Source: Jacaranda mimosifolia
Taxonomy: Eukaryota > Streptophyta > Magnoliopsida > Lamiales > Bignoniaceae
Length of the DNA stretch: 64,000 nucleotides
Direction of reading: 5' to 3'
NCBI GenBank assembly: GCA_018894105.1
Contig: CM032125.1
Coordinates: forward strand, 36,069,032-36,133,031
Part shown: piece by piece, positions 9,853 through 20,229 of the stretch
Position numbering within the stretch: the first letter of the stretch is position 1
How the letters are laid out: every line of letters begins with the position of its first letter
The notes under the pieces: generated by a model
The model's database searches: none
What the model saw: only the letters and a program-made list of their open reading frames with translations
What the model was told of the DNA's origin: nothing
Made by a program: the position numbers and the translations under genes

Positions 9853-10865
9853 TCCCAAATAACTGATGATTCTTTTTTAGTGGGCTTATCTTTTAAGCGT
9901 TCAAATTTGGATGGAGTTAATAATTTTGTTGGCACAGGTAAGAATTCGTCTAGAGATTTATTTTTTGATTTTTTGTTTGCCAATAAGCAAAGAACTTGTA
10001 TCCAACCGTTCTATGGTATGTCTCAATATTCTTGACATTGTTGCTCTTGTTGCATGTAAGTTGCGTCCGTATGCATTTATAGTACTGTGGTCGAGCTCTC
10101 CTAAAGAGACTGAACAAATTAGAAAATTTAATAGCATCTATATATTGAAAAAATACCGAAAGAATTAGAAAATATAATTTTTTCTGCAATATATATTATA
10201 GACGACAGAGATACATATAACTGATGAAATTTGAAATATGAATCTAAGGCTGCTGCATAGTATTGCTAAAGGGACCGCGTGATGTTTGTTTCTTAATTAA
10301 TGATCTCGTAACTTTTAGGCACTTGTCTGCATATGCAGGCCAATTAAGACCATTCTGTCATATTGACTATTCAAAGTTTAAGGATTCATCTAAAGCGAGG
10401 TTGTCTTTGGGAGAGCCACTGTTTTGTTCTTTTCTCTTGGCTTCTTCTGTTTGATAGAAAATATATATAGAAAAACAAAATTCTGTATAATTACTTGGAA
10501 ACAATTCTTCTCATGACCTTCAGCATGTTTGTATTTTGTGTAACGACAATCCAAATACCATAAAAAGTTTGATTCTCTAAACTATAGCATTAATCAATAC
10601 TTCATACTTGGGATGCCCTTTTCAACTGCTCAAGAAAATTACTCATCTCTAGTGGGTTTTGTTGAATTTAAGCGTCTTAAATTAGCAGACTCTGAGTAGT
10701 CAAGTTCTTCTTTGGGGGAAGATGACAACATTCAAGAGCACCGACTACCAATTGCAAAGAAGAAACCTCATGATTTGAATTTGATAAGGAATGACAATAA
10801 AGCATACAGTCAATTCTTTAATTGGGCCTGCATTGGGAGCAATACCACTATAAAGTACTAGTCTC
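9853..10865. other. duplicated intergenic segment, no gene
   Basis: Matches 32851-33840 with small indels. A short conserved frame (GQLRPFCHID.SK.KDSS) after a TATATGCAG near 10340 occurs three times in the window, at about 10340, 33285 and 33670. It may be a relic exon, but I recognise no domain. Confidence 0.5.
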
Positions 10866-12060
10866 TATAGGTTTTCAAAGTTTCTATACTCGCGGTTCTA
10901 ATTTATCATCATGTACCTATATTTTAACCGTTTATATTAATTTGATTTAATCCTTATCTTTGAACTATTATGAAGCAAAGAACCATAGTTCTTTAATGGT
11001 TCTTATAAAGAATCATATTCTTTTAAAATTAAATTATAAAAAAATAAAATATAAATCCTTACTCTTCTAATACCCAAAGACCAAATTAACCGTATTAATT
11101 TAAGAAATTAAAAATTCTATTTTTCTAATATTAAACCCTAATTTAATCAGAGGAAAACCAGAGAAAATAAACTCTAAGAGACGAATTTAATCAAAAGAAA
11201 ATTAGAGAAATCTTGTTGAAGGAAGGCAAAAGTCTCATGCATGTCCAAACAGAGTCTATGGGAATTATTGTCGTTTACCAGAACTCCACACAGATCTATA
11301 GGAGGAACAAGAATAAAAAATTAACTACTAATAGAGTATTAAATCAGCATTATATGTACTAATGATGGACATAGATCTATGAATTAATTAATGGAGGAGA
11401 TGCCCCTAATTATTTAATAATGTTCTTGATCGATTGCTGACAAGAGAACTTTATTACTAAATCCCAACCTTTGAGGCTCGAATTCCCTGAATGTTCTTGA
11501 GAAAAGTGCAGCATTATGTAATCAGTGGTTAATAGTTGGGCTGAGATTAGACAAATGGGTTTTCACTTTATTGAAGATTCTCTCGTGGCCAGACTTTGTG
11601 GAAACTAAGATCATGGGTTTCACTTTTGTAGTATCCTATGAGGACTTCTCCTCTTTTAGCAACGGCTAAGAATAAATATTATGAGGTTTTACAGTTTAAA
11701 TGTATCGGTGCCTTTCTATAATTAATATTTTCTTGTTTTCTCATGATTGAATTTGTTTCTTAGGACTTATTTTCTTTAAATTTTTCTGATTAAATTAGGT
11801 TTTAATATTAAGAAAAAAGAGTTTTTAATTTCTTAAAATTAATAAAATTAATTTGGTCATTAATTATTAGAAGGGTAGTGATTTATATTTTATTTTTTAT
11901 AATTAAATTTTAAAAGAAGATAGTTTTTTATAAAAATCATGGTCCTTTACTTCATAATGGTTCAAATGTGAGAGTCAAATCAAACTAATATGAACGGCTA
12001 AAAGGTAAATACATGATGATAAGTCAAACCCGCGGGTATAGGACCATTAAAAACCCCATG
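10866..12060. mobile_element. non-autonomous TIR element with about 300-bp inverted repeats
   Basis: The left arm (from about 10866: TATACTCGCGG, then TTATCATCATGTAC) and the right arm reverse complemented (TATACCCGCGGG, then TTATCATCATGTATT) pair for roughly 300 bp. The sister segment near 33840 continues from GTACT to ACAAGCTTTTCTC without this sequence. No open frame of note. The long arms suggest a foldback or MULE-type element. The exact ends and the target duplication were not resolved. Confidence 0.6.
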
Positions 12061-12604
12061 TAATTAACGCAACAAGCTTTTCTCGAACTTTAAAGACGAT
12101 TCCATAAACCCATTTGTATATATACTAGAAAGGGAGATTGCGAAAGGCACGGTGCCATGCCTGTGGAAATACACGCCAAATTTACCTGCAAGCGGAAGTA
12201 ATTTTGTTAAACAATAGTAGCTTTATGTAAATACAAAACAAATAAGTTTATTACAGTAATATATGAGAGTAATAAGATATGGTTATCTGTTAAAAAATAA
12301 CATGGACAATAATAAAGTAATAACTAAGAGCAAAACTAAAGCATAAAACCTTTAAAATAGTTCAATTATAAATGAAACAGCATTTCAGTGCACACAATAA
12401 CATTAACTTATATATAAAAAAAAAAAAATGCAAAGATATTAAATTGTTTGCACAGTAGCACCAGAGAAATATTAGTGAAAATATAACATCTCAAAGGCAA
12501 AGATTGGAAAACAGCCAGGCAGTAGCACCAAAAGCAAAATGTATTTGCAGCGATCAATCGTGCACTGATGACATATTCCATTCTGAAATAGGGGTTGAAT
12601 CATG
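12061..12604. other. intergenic, nothing recognised
   Basis: The first 80 bases continue the segment shared with 33860-33900. The rest is AT-rich with no gene seen. Confidence 0.5.
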
Positions 12605-13022
12605 GATTAATTAAGTTCCTCCAGATACAAATATAGGCACATGAAATGTGTCTGCATCAGTTTGAACCCAAAGCACCCTCTTGGCTATTCATTGTAAGAT
12701 TCTTTGAAAACATTGTCAAATTTTTGTTGCCAAATAGTGTCATTATACAAAGAAGCAGCTGACAGATTTTCTTCTCTAAGTCCAAAGCAAATCTTTAAGT
12801 TCTTGTCCTGCTCATTTTGAAACATTTTTTTAACTTCATGGGAACCTGAAACAATCATCAATGCAAGTAAATTAAGTACAGAAGACTATAATTATATTCA
12901 TAAGGTGTGGTTTATAATTATGTGTACCTTGTACCAATTTTTGATAGTGTAGTTTGACCAATATAATTTCATCCCATGAAAGTTCTTAGCCTTTCTATGT
13001 TTTGATGCTCCATAAACATCCA
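12605..13022 (-). pseudogene. unrecognised two-exon gene family (copy 2), broken
   Basis: On the minus strand, exon a (about 13022-12928) encodes LDVYGASKHRKAKNF and ends NWYK before GTACAC. Exon b (12845 to about 12605) begins VPMKLKKMFQNEQD after a TTTCAG acceptor. Exon b meets TAG after KESYNE, while the continuation (AKRVLWVQTDADTFH, then FVSGG) lies in another frame, so a frameshift has broken it. The intron position and many residues agree with copy 1 at 826-1301, which is in the opposite orientation 12 kb away. Function unknown. Confidence 0.5.
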
Positions 13023-13124
13023 ATAGTGTGCTTTTACAAATACTATCAAAGATAAAAATGTTTATATATAGTAAAGCATAAATCTTAATCTTCCAAGGCT
13101 TAATATGATATCAAAGAGAAATGT

Positions 13125-14382
13125 TTAAATATAACGAACAAAAATTGTAGTTTTAAGTTTGCATTGGTCCGTTACGCATACCGTTTCTTGATAAGTTGTA
13201 TTGTTCCTGAGCTCAGTTAGTTTTCGCCTACTAAGCCATTCACTCCAACGAAAAATGCACTTCCTTTCCTTTTGATAAAAAGCTCTTGCATCTATGATGT
13301 TGAGTCTTGTATGTTGAATAAGAATTTGATGATTGTCTTGCAGTCCATGCGCTTGAACAAAGTCATTCCAATCATCAACAATAGTGCCATTTCTCATTCA
13401 AGTGCACCACACTTTGTTACCACACCATATGTATACATCATGCTTAGTCTAAAGACACAAAGATTGAATCAAGCCCAATGGTAAATTCTATTCAAACAAG
13501 GTTATAATAGTTATAAAATGCAAAAATATAAATTTAAACAACTTATTTTAATTACACTTACAAACAAAATATATCTTTTACAAGCAATCGATATAGACTT
13601 ACTCCTAAAAAATAACATAGGAAAAGAAATAATGTAATCTTATTCTTAAAAATGTGAAATTAAAACGAAAATACTACATATATATTTGGTACTAGTGATT
13701 TATAAGTGTACATCAATATCCCATAATTCCGCCACTCATGTCTATGTAAGATACTAATCAAATAAATTCTTTTTTGTTAGTATAAGAATAAAAGATAATG
13801 TTATCTTTATGTTAAAAAGAAATACATATGATAATTAAATGCATTTACCTGTACGATCATCATCAACATTTATAGGAATGTCTTTTGTATCTATAGTCAA
13901 ATGCAGAGTATAAACAACAAATAAATGGTAAAGTGATTATTAGAATGATAAAATAAGGAAATTCACTAAACATTGCACTGAAAATAATCTTTAATGGCTA
14001 TTATAAAATTACCTCTAGGGAGACCATGCAAAAGATTGGAGTCAAGCCACTCTTCAATCACTTGTATTTCTTTCCATGACATATTTGGATCAAAACGACA
14101 TTTGTCTTTGTAGATAAAAGTAGAAAAAGGCTCTAATGTATAATGATATATTGTTTGAACTGTTCCTATAACTGCTAAAATATATTCTCTATTTGAACTC
14201 TTTAAGTCGTAGTTTGTTTTCATGATTTGTCCTAAATGATTTTTCTTTTGAACTTTAGTTCTTTTTATAAACATAGCGTCCTCCAATTCTTCCATGTGTA
14301 AGTATTGGAGATCAAATGCAATTAGGTAAATTGCATTATATATGCATAGCAAATATATAAAATTTTGGTAATGAGCATGCAA
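13125..14382 (-). other. possible further exons of the unrecognised minus-strand gene
   Basis: Two open frames lie upstream of copy 2 on the same strand. The one at 14382-13966 includes SNREYILAVIGTVQTIYHY and MSWKEIQVIEEWLDS. The one at 13397-13125 includes DDWNDFVQAHGLQDNHQ, which faintly recalls the C-terminal half of a B3 DNA-binding domain. Both look more protein-like than the surrounding AT-rich sequence, but I cannot join them with confidence and the B3 resemblance is weak. Confidence 0.25.
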
Positions 14383-15482
14383 AGTTAATTTGCTTTTTCC
14401 AATTTTTTTTCATGGCAAAACAATATCTGCAGCAAGAAAAATAATTATGTCCTAATTAATGACACAAAACATATCACAATTTAAACGAAGTGTGAGGCGT
14501 ACAAAGAATAAAGCATAAGAACAACAAATTTCTTTCTAACTCATATTTCAATACACAGTGGGCAACAAAACATTTGAAAAATAGAGACATATAATTAGAG
14601 TAATGATTTAAAAGCCACAAATCGCTGTATGAAGGAAGAAAATTTATTCACTCGAAGCAATAAAAAACCGAAAATATTATCAACATCTATAAAATTCTGG
14701 TATTTTTTGTCTTAAATTTTCAATTCTACCCGGAAAATAGGCAATCAAACAATAAAAAGTAATGGGTAAATGGAGTCATACCAAAAATCAATGGAAAAAA
14801 GAAGACAAGAGGGTAAAAAACCAACCGAATGCTTGAACGAGTTAGTGCAAAAAATATCACACAAGAAGAAGCAAAACCTAATTGTTGGTATTCCTATAGC
14901 ACAGTAAAACTGCTTCCTTTGTTTGTGTGTTTGGTAACTCTGCAAAAGCCAGTGCGTAAGTGTTTTTCTGATTTCTTTTATTTTATATATATAATACATA
15001 CATATATCGTTTTTCTTTTTCGTATTTGATTCAGTCATTTTTGGGCTTTAAAAATAAAAAAGAAGTCTATTGGACTTTCTCTAGCTCGCATTTTGGGCTC
15101 TTACACAAAATGTGATACTAAATTTCGGGTCCTAAAAGAGAATGAAAAGTATAATGAACTTTGTCAGGACCAAATTCATTTAGCCCATTGTTATTTGTAC
15201 TTTCCTTTGAATTTGGGCCAATAAATGTAGTGTTAATATAATAAATGTAGGCTTATTATTTGGTCTGTTAATAAGCAAAATTGTCTATTTAAGTCAAGAA
15301 CAAAGGCAGAAAAGTTAATATTGATGAACTAACTTATATAAAATGCTTAATTTGGCTTCACCAGAAGCTTAATCCACCTGACTATTGGGTACCTACGGAT
15401 AATCCAATGAAGGGTAACAATGGATTGAATAAATTTATCCATGGATAAATTTACTTATTTTTTATTGGAAGGTAAAGGATCC
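14383..15482. other. intergenic, nothing recognised
   Basis: AT-rich, with no coding frame that I recognise. From about 15370 a stretch rich in GGGTACC and GGATAA-type motifs resembles 17050-17210, suggesting an older repeat into which the two elements at 15483 and 16329 inserted. Confidence 0.4.
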
Positions 15483-15943
15483 TGATGATGTGCCTGGACT
15501 CTACCCCACATCGGAAGGAGTAGAGGGTCTTAACCAGCATATAAGCGGTGAGTCCTCTCCTTCCCCGCGAGGGCCCTTTTCAGGACAAAACCCCCCACTG
15601 GACACCACGAAGCGAAAGGTGTAGGTGGGACAATACCTCGCGGGTGGGCCCCCATGTGGCGACGGATCCATGCATCATCATTTGGTGGCCCATGCAGGTC
15701 GGACTCCCCGAAGAGAATGACCGGTAAGCCCCTCTACTGGGGGGGCGATGATGTGCCTGGACTCTACTCCACATCGGGAGGAGTAGAGGGTCTTAACCAG
15801 CATATAAGCGGTGAGTCCTCTCCTTCCCCGCGAGGGCTCTTTTCAGGACAAAACCCCCCACTGGACGCCACGAAGCGAAAGATGTAGGCGGGACAATACC
15901 TCGCGGGTGGGCCCCCATGTGGCGACGGATCCATGCATCATCA
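15483..15943 (+). mobile_element. 461-bp TRIM (miniature LTR retrotransposon)
   Basis: Two LTRs of exactly 198 bp (15483-15680 and 15746-15943) flank only 65 bp of internal sequence. LTR ends are TGATGATG...CATCATCA; the second starts CGATGATG through one change. The flanks are GATCC (15478-15482) and GATTC (15944-15948), a 5-bp duplication with one mismatch. The internal part begins TTTGGTGGCCCATGC, where the primer site should be, and ends in a purine-rich ACTGGGGGGG tract. It is GC-rich against its AT-rich surroundings and has no coding capacity. The LTRs differ at only a handful of positions by eye, so insertion is fairly recent. Orientation is inferred from the purine tract. Confidence 0.85.
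15503..15545 (+). promoter_or_regulatory. USE-like and TATA-like pair in the TRIM LTR
   Basis: ACCCCACATCG at 15503-15513 is one base from the plant snRNA upstream element (RTCCCACATCG), and TATAAG starts at 15540, 26 bp on. The right LTR repeats the layout (ACTCCACATCG at 15766-15776, TATAAG at 15803) with the same 26-bp gap. An unrelated small element at 3889-4585 carries the same arrangement. Promoter function is inferred. Confidence 0.4.
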
Positions 15944-16328
15944 GATTCGTTACCCATCCTCATGACTAATGGGCAACCCGTGGGTACCTATATATATATA
16001 TATTTAAATATTTAAATATCTATTAATATCCAACTTGTAACTTATATGATGTTACTCAAATATTAACTAAATAATACAAAAAAAAAAAAACTACAAATTT
16101 CAAACATTAAATTGAACAAATACCTAAAGCATATTAATAATATTGTAGTTTAAAACTTACATCTTAAGTATTCAAAATCTACCAAATTTAAAGTACATCA
16201 CATTCAATATTAATAATATTGGGAAGGGGCTTTTTGTTATTTAGGGTTTTATTTTAGGATATAATTTTCAATTTAATTTTCTATAAATATTTATATGTAA
16301 ATACAATATATATATATATAATATTTAT
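15944..16328. other. AT-rich spacer, no gene
   Basis: Includes TA-rich runs near 15990 and 16310. The first part (CCCGTGGGTACC) pairs in reverse orientation with CCCACGGGTACCCG at 17051, so both may belong to one older repeat interrupted by the solo LTR. Confidence 0.4.
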
Positions 16329-17044
16329 TGATGATGGTAAGATCAGTTGAGTATGGACCTGGGCTCGGATTTGGGTAGAACTCGGTCCAAGGGTTGATAT
16401 CCTCAGTTGAAAAAGGGGGTAGAATCCTGCAATCAAGGTAAACGTTAGGCTAGCCGAGTAGCCCTCGCCTTAGGCCCTCCGATGCTCAAGTCAGTATATA
16501 GTTCGACCTTTTTAATCAAGCAGTGGAGTAAGAGAGTTTGCGTGTATATGAGTGCATACCTGTAAGAGGCAAGATTGAGGGTTTTTATATCCTTCTCCCT
16601 TACATGAAGTGTCAAGGAAGCCCCTGATTTACCAAGGGGCTTTCATCCTCCTATTGGGGGTAATTGGTCAATTCCTCCCGTTTAAATATTGCCAGCTAAG
16701 TGTCTTTTCATGCCCCAGGACAAGATAGTACACTGTTGCGACACCTGTTGTGTCAAACAGTGAGGGAAGGCATGCGCTATTAATGCGGAAGCGTGCTACC
16801 AGTCAACGCATTTAATGCGGTGGCAGAGTACTGTGCAGACATTGACCTTAGACTTGACCTGAACTAGGTCGACATAAGTCGAGCAACTCCAAGGGCCATG
16901 AAGCGCTTGGCTAGGCTCTAGGAAGACTGGACGAGCAGGGTCAACGAGTCACATGGGCCCTGTGCTGTTGGTTGCGGTCTTCGGACTGGGTCGTCCAGTG
17001 TTGGGCCTTGTTGATTTGGGCCTTTTGGGCCCCACCCTATATCA
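16329..17044. repeat. solo LTR, 716 bp
   Basis: Starts TGATGATGG and ends CCTATATCA, with the perfect 5-bp target duplication TTTAT at 16324-16328 and 17045-17049. It is more GC-rich than its flanks and carries no coding frame. A single LTR with intact duplication is the expected product of recombination between the two LTRs of a full element. The family was not identified. Confidence 0.8.
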
Positions 17045-18455
17045 TTTATATATATGGGCTACCCACGGGTACCCGCGGGCTGGGCCAAAAAGCGGTGGAT
17101 AAATTGAGTACGGATAAAATTACCCGCAATTTTATCCGTACTCGGAAAAATAAGGTCCATTACCTGTATTTTTTTTGGATACCCATGGGTATGAGTTGAA
17201 TTTCGCCAGGTCTACAATCTATAAAAATCTAAAATTAAATTATAAATAGACAGCCCAGTTTGTTTTGACTTTGAGTGTAGCTTGAAATCCATCATTAAAT
17301 ATATCTTGCATCTGTATCTATATTGAATCAATCATAATTTAAAAAAGAATGTTAGGAAAATTTACATATATTAATATACATTCTTAAATGGTGTTAAAAA
17401 ATTTATGTACTTAGATTCTTGATATTTTAAATATAGAAAAACCATTTCACAATTATGTAAATTATTATGTGTTATATCTACTTTGTAGAAACTATTTTCA
17501 ACAAATAATTTTTATAAGTTAAATAATAAAAAATTACAATGAATATATATAAATTCATTTATATCAATAATATTTATATGGTATATAACAAATATTTTTA
17601 ATTTGCTAGTATCACTGTATATCTTTTTTAGTCTGGGTTAAAATTATTATAAAACAAATAGTAGGAAACTCTAAACAAGAGGGAAAAACATTATTTCTCA
17701 CATGCACATCCCAGTAAATCATATTTATCTTTTATAGTAATTTTACCTAAATATCCTTAGGGTATAAGTAGAACACATTACACCTACAACCTAATTGTTC
17801 TTATATTTAACTAACCAAAATATTTTTGACAAAATTTAAAATTAAGACAAATGTAAATGTAATAATTATATACATAAAGGGAGAAAATGTAATAAAATGA
17901 AGGGATGATAGCTACGAGGAAAACAGAGAGACGGGACATGAGAAGTTGGTAGAGACGAGAGGATGTTGATGGTATTTTAAATTATTTAAATCATCTTAAA
18001 ATACGATACAATGAAGTTGGTTATATTCCACGAGTTAAAGTCAAAGATCTATACATCTTAGTGTGATCAATTGGTGGAGGTATACAGTTGCGTTTAAAAT
18101 ATCTGAAATTTTTAAGATTATAAAGTTTAATTAGCAATACATTTCTTCAACATGCACATTACAAATATGTATCCTAAATGTTTTAGAATTATTGAGATTT
18201 AGAATGACAATTTAAAAAATAAATATTGATTATTTTTAACTTTTTTAAGCGGAGAGCAAAATGTCAATTTGAAGAAAAAATTGCCATAATCATGAACGGT
18301 GAAAAAAATAATTAATTATCTATGAGATAAATATAATTAATTCTAAATATTTTTTCAAGCTACCTACCCCCAAGATAATGCTATACAATGATTAAATCTA
18401 GATAACTTCTTGAAGATTTCTAATCTAGTTAATCTTTTTTATTTTTTATTGATAT
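17045..18455. other. intergenic, repeats only
   Basis: 17050-17210 holds CCCGCGGGC and CGGATAAAATTACCC inverted motifs, probably the end of an old DNA transposon. The remainder is AT-rich with no gene seen. Confidence 0.4.
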
Positions 18456-19360
18456 ATATATATATATGTGTATATTAAGAATTATTAAGATTTAAAGTTT
18501 AAAACTCATATTTATATAAGTAAAGATGATACAATTAAATCAATTAACCACTCAGTGAGTCATTAATATTAAGTGACTGTAGTTCTAGCTTCCAAGTTGT
18601 TCTTAATTATTCAAGTCAACCCGGACATGACTTGCACGTCTTGTAATTTAGTTTTCAGACCAATTCTTATATTGGATAACAACTTGAACATTAGTTGTCT
18701 TATTTTGGGATTTATGGGGGTACAAGATTTTGGTTAGATGTCGTTATATTGTATTTTGTTAAATAAATTTAAAATATTATTCAATGTTTACTAATTAATT
18801 AAAATATTTTTTTAAAAAGGCTAAATTAGTGTAATTACTTATAGTAATAAGGGATAATAGTGTAATTATCCCTCTGTTATTGTTAAATTGTTTTCTCCAT
18901 TGAAGCAGGGACAAAATTCAGTAAGTTAATTATGCATATATATATATATATTTTTAATTTATACACATGTATACATATCAGGAGCTCTTTGGGCTCGAAC
19001 TTTGACCTACCACATTATGTAAGAAATTTATACTATTGGATCATATGCCACTCGACAGTAGGTTAATTATGCATTCGAATAATCAGCTTTTAGTCCTCCT
19101 TAGGCCCCCTCTACCAGATAAAATTAACAGTTAGCTTCATGTCCAAATTCTTAATTGAAGTCTTCTACGCATAACACCAGTTGGCAGAACGGCCATTGGG
19201 CATGTTATAATGCTCGTGATGACCGGACGGTTCTGATATTTGAATAGATGGATGTTAGATTTTCACATTGATTAAATAAGTAAATAGTAATTTTTAAATA
19301 TGATTTTGGATAATTCTCACATCTTGATTTAGATTTTAAAGTGAGTTAGGATAAGATTGA
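18456..19360. repeat. upstream part of the segmental duplication (gene B copy)
   Basis: 18540-18930 matches 27570-27980 base for base over long stretches, for example AGCTTCCAAGTTGTTCTTAA and GACATGACTTGCACGTC. This shows that genes B and C were duplicated with more than 1.5 kb of upstream DNA. 19040-19360 has no counterpart before gene C. No gene is present. Confidence 0.65.
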
Positions 19361-19369
19361 TTCTTTGAT

Positions 19370-19512
19370 ATAGGGCTTCCAAGAATTGTTTCGTTAAGGG
19401 AAGAGATGCAAGATATGCTGAATATAGCTCTATCTTGGGCGGAAAACAATCCAGGGAAGAGAACAAATATGGAAAGAGTAGTAGAAATGCTAAAGCATTT
19501 GATTCATTAAGA
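19370..19512 (+). pseudogene. kinase C-lobe tail remnant
   Basis: A short frame reads MQDMLNIALSWAENNPGKR and then MERVVEMLKHLIH before TAA. This matches the end of a plant receptor-kinase domain, where (A)..CV...P..RP.M..VV.ML is typical. Nothing upstream continues the domain. It is a scrap of another kinase gene, lying about 700 bp before gene B. Confidence 0.5.
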
Positions 19513-19599
19513 ACCAATATTTGAGTCTGTTATTTGCAAAAGTTCGGAATGGAAGAGACTCAACAGCCCTGAAAAATTCATAATTGATTTTTATTGTTA

Positions 19600-19745
19600 A
19601 AGTCAAAAGACGCATTGGAAATTGGAGGACTTAAAAGAGGAAACTGGAACTGAAATCTGAAGATACTGATGATTTGGGTTCTGGGGTTCTTGAATGGGCA
19701 GGCATAGTTGCGAGAGCAGCTCTGTCAAAAGCACTGCAGCTACCA
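19600..19745 (-). pseudogene. inverted remnant of a YDNW-type first exon
   Basis: Read on the minus strand, a stretch gives MPAHSRTPEPKSSVSSDFSS, matching the HAHSRSPS..S..SSDFSSS part of the first exon of this family. It is antisense to genes A, B, C and E. A related inverted copy, split by a MITE, lies before gene C at 28140-28700. Confidence 0.45.
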
Positions 19746-19904
19746 ATTATCCTAAAATTCTTGACATCTTTGATAAATTTTTCAACCCTGAAATTCTTAT
19801 TGATCTATAACTTTTGAGACATAGCAAAATGTTCTCTATTGATTCTCTGAGAATATTTCTTGTTAGTTTGTATTGTAGATCATTGATACTACCTCAATAT
19901 GCAG

Positions 19905-19995
19905 GGTCCACTTCTTTGAGGGTGATCTACATTCTACACCTAGTCACATGGAATGAACTTCTAGGTTGTTTGATCAGAGCTTTATAAGATCAATC
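19905..19995 (+). pseudogene. scrap of a gene E-like kinase C-lobe
   Basis: GAGGGTGATCTACATTCTACACCTAGTCACATGG and the following GTTGTTTGATCAGAGCTTTA closely match gene E around 62710-62800, with an internal deletion. The CAGG(G/A)TCCACTTCT before it matches the second-exon start of gene E. It has no coding value. Confidence 0.5.
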
Positions 19996-20229
19996 AGAGA
20001 TGATTGTAGTGCACAAAAAATGGTTATCCATTTCTGCAATCTCGTAAAGAAAAGACGAAGAAAGTTCCCCGAAGTCAATATATCATCTTTTTTTATATAC
20101 ACTACCAAACAAAGAGTATTAGAATTCCGTGTTCAAATTAAAATAATGCAAGTGGTTCAATTATATTTATCAATTTATAAGTGTATCAATCATCCATTAC
20201 CATTTTCACAGCATAATTTGCAGAGAACG

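Noticed and set aside
15370..17215. A single hAT-like transposon enclosing both the TRIM and the solo LTR
   Set aside because: Inverted GGGTACC/CCCGCGGGTA motifs on both sides hint at one, but I could not find convincing termini or a target duplication, so it is only mentioned under the spacer entries.
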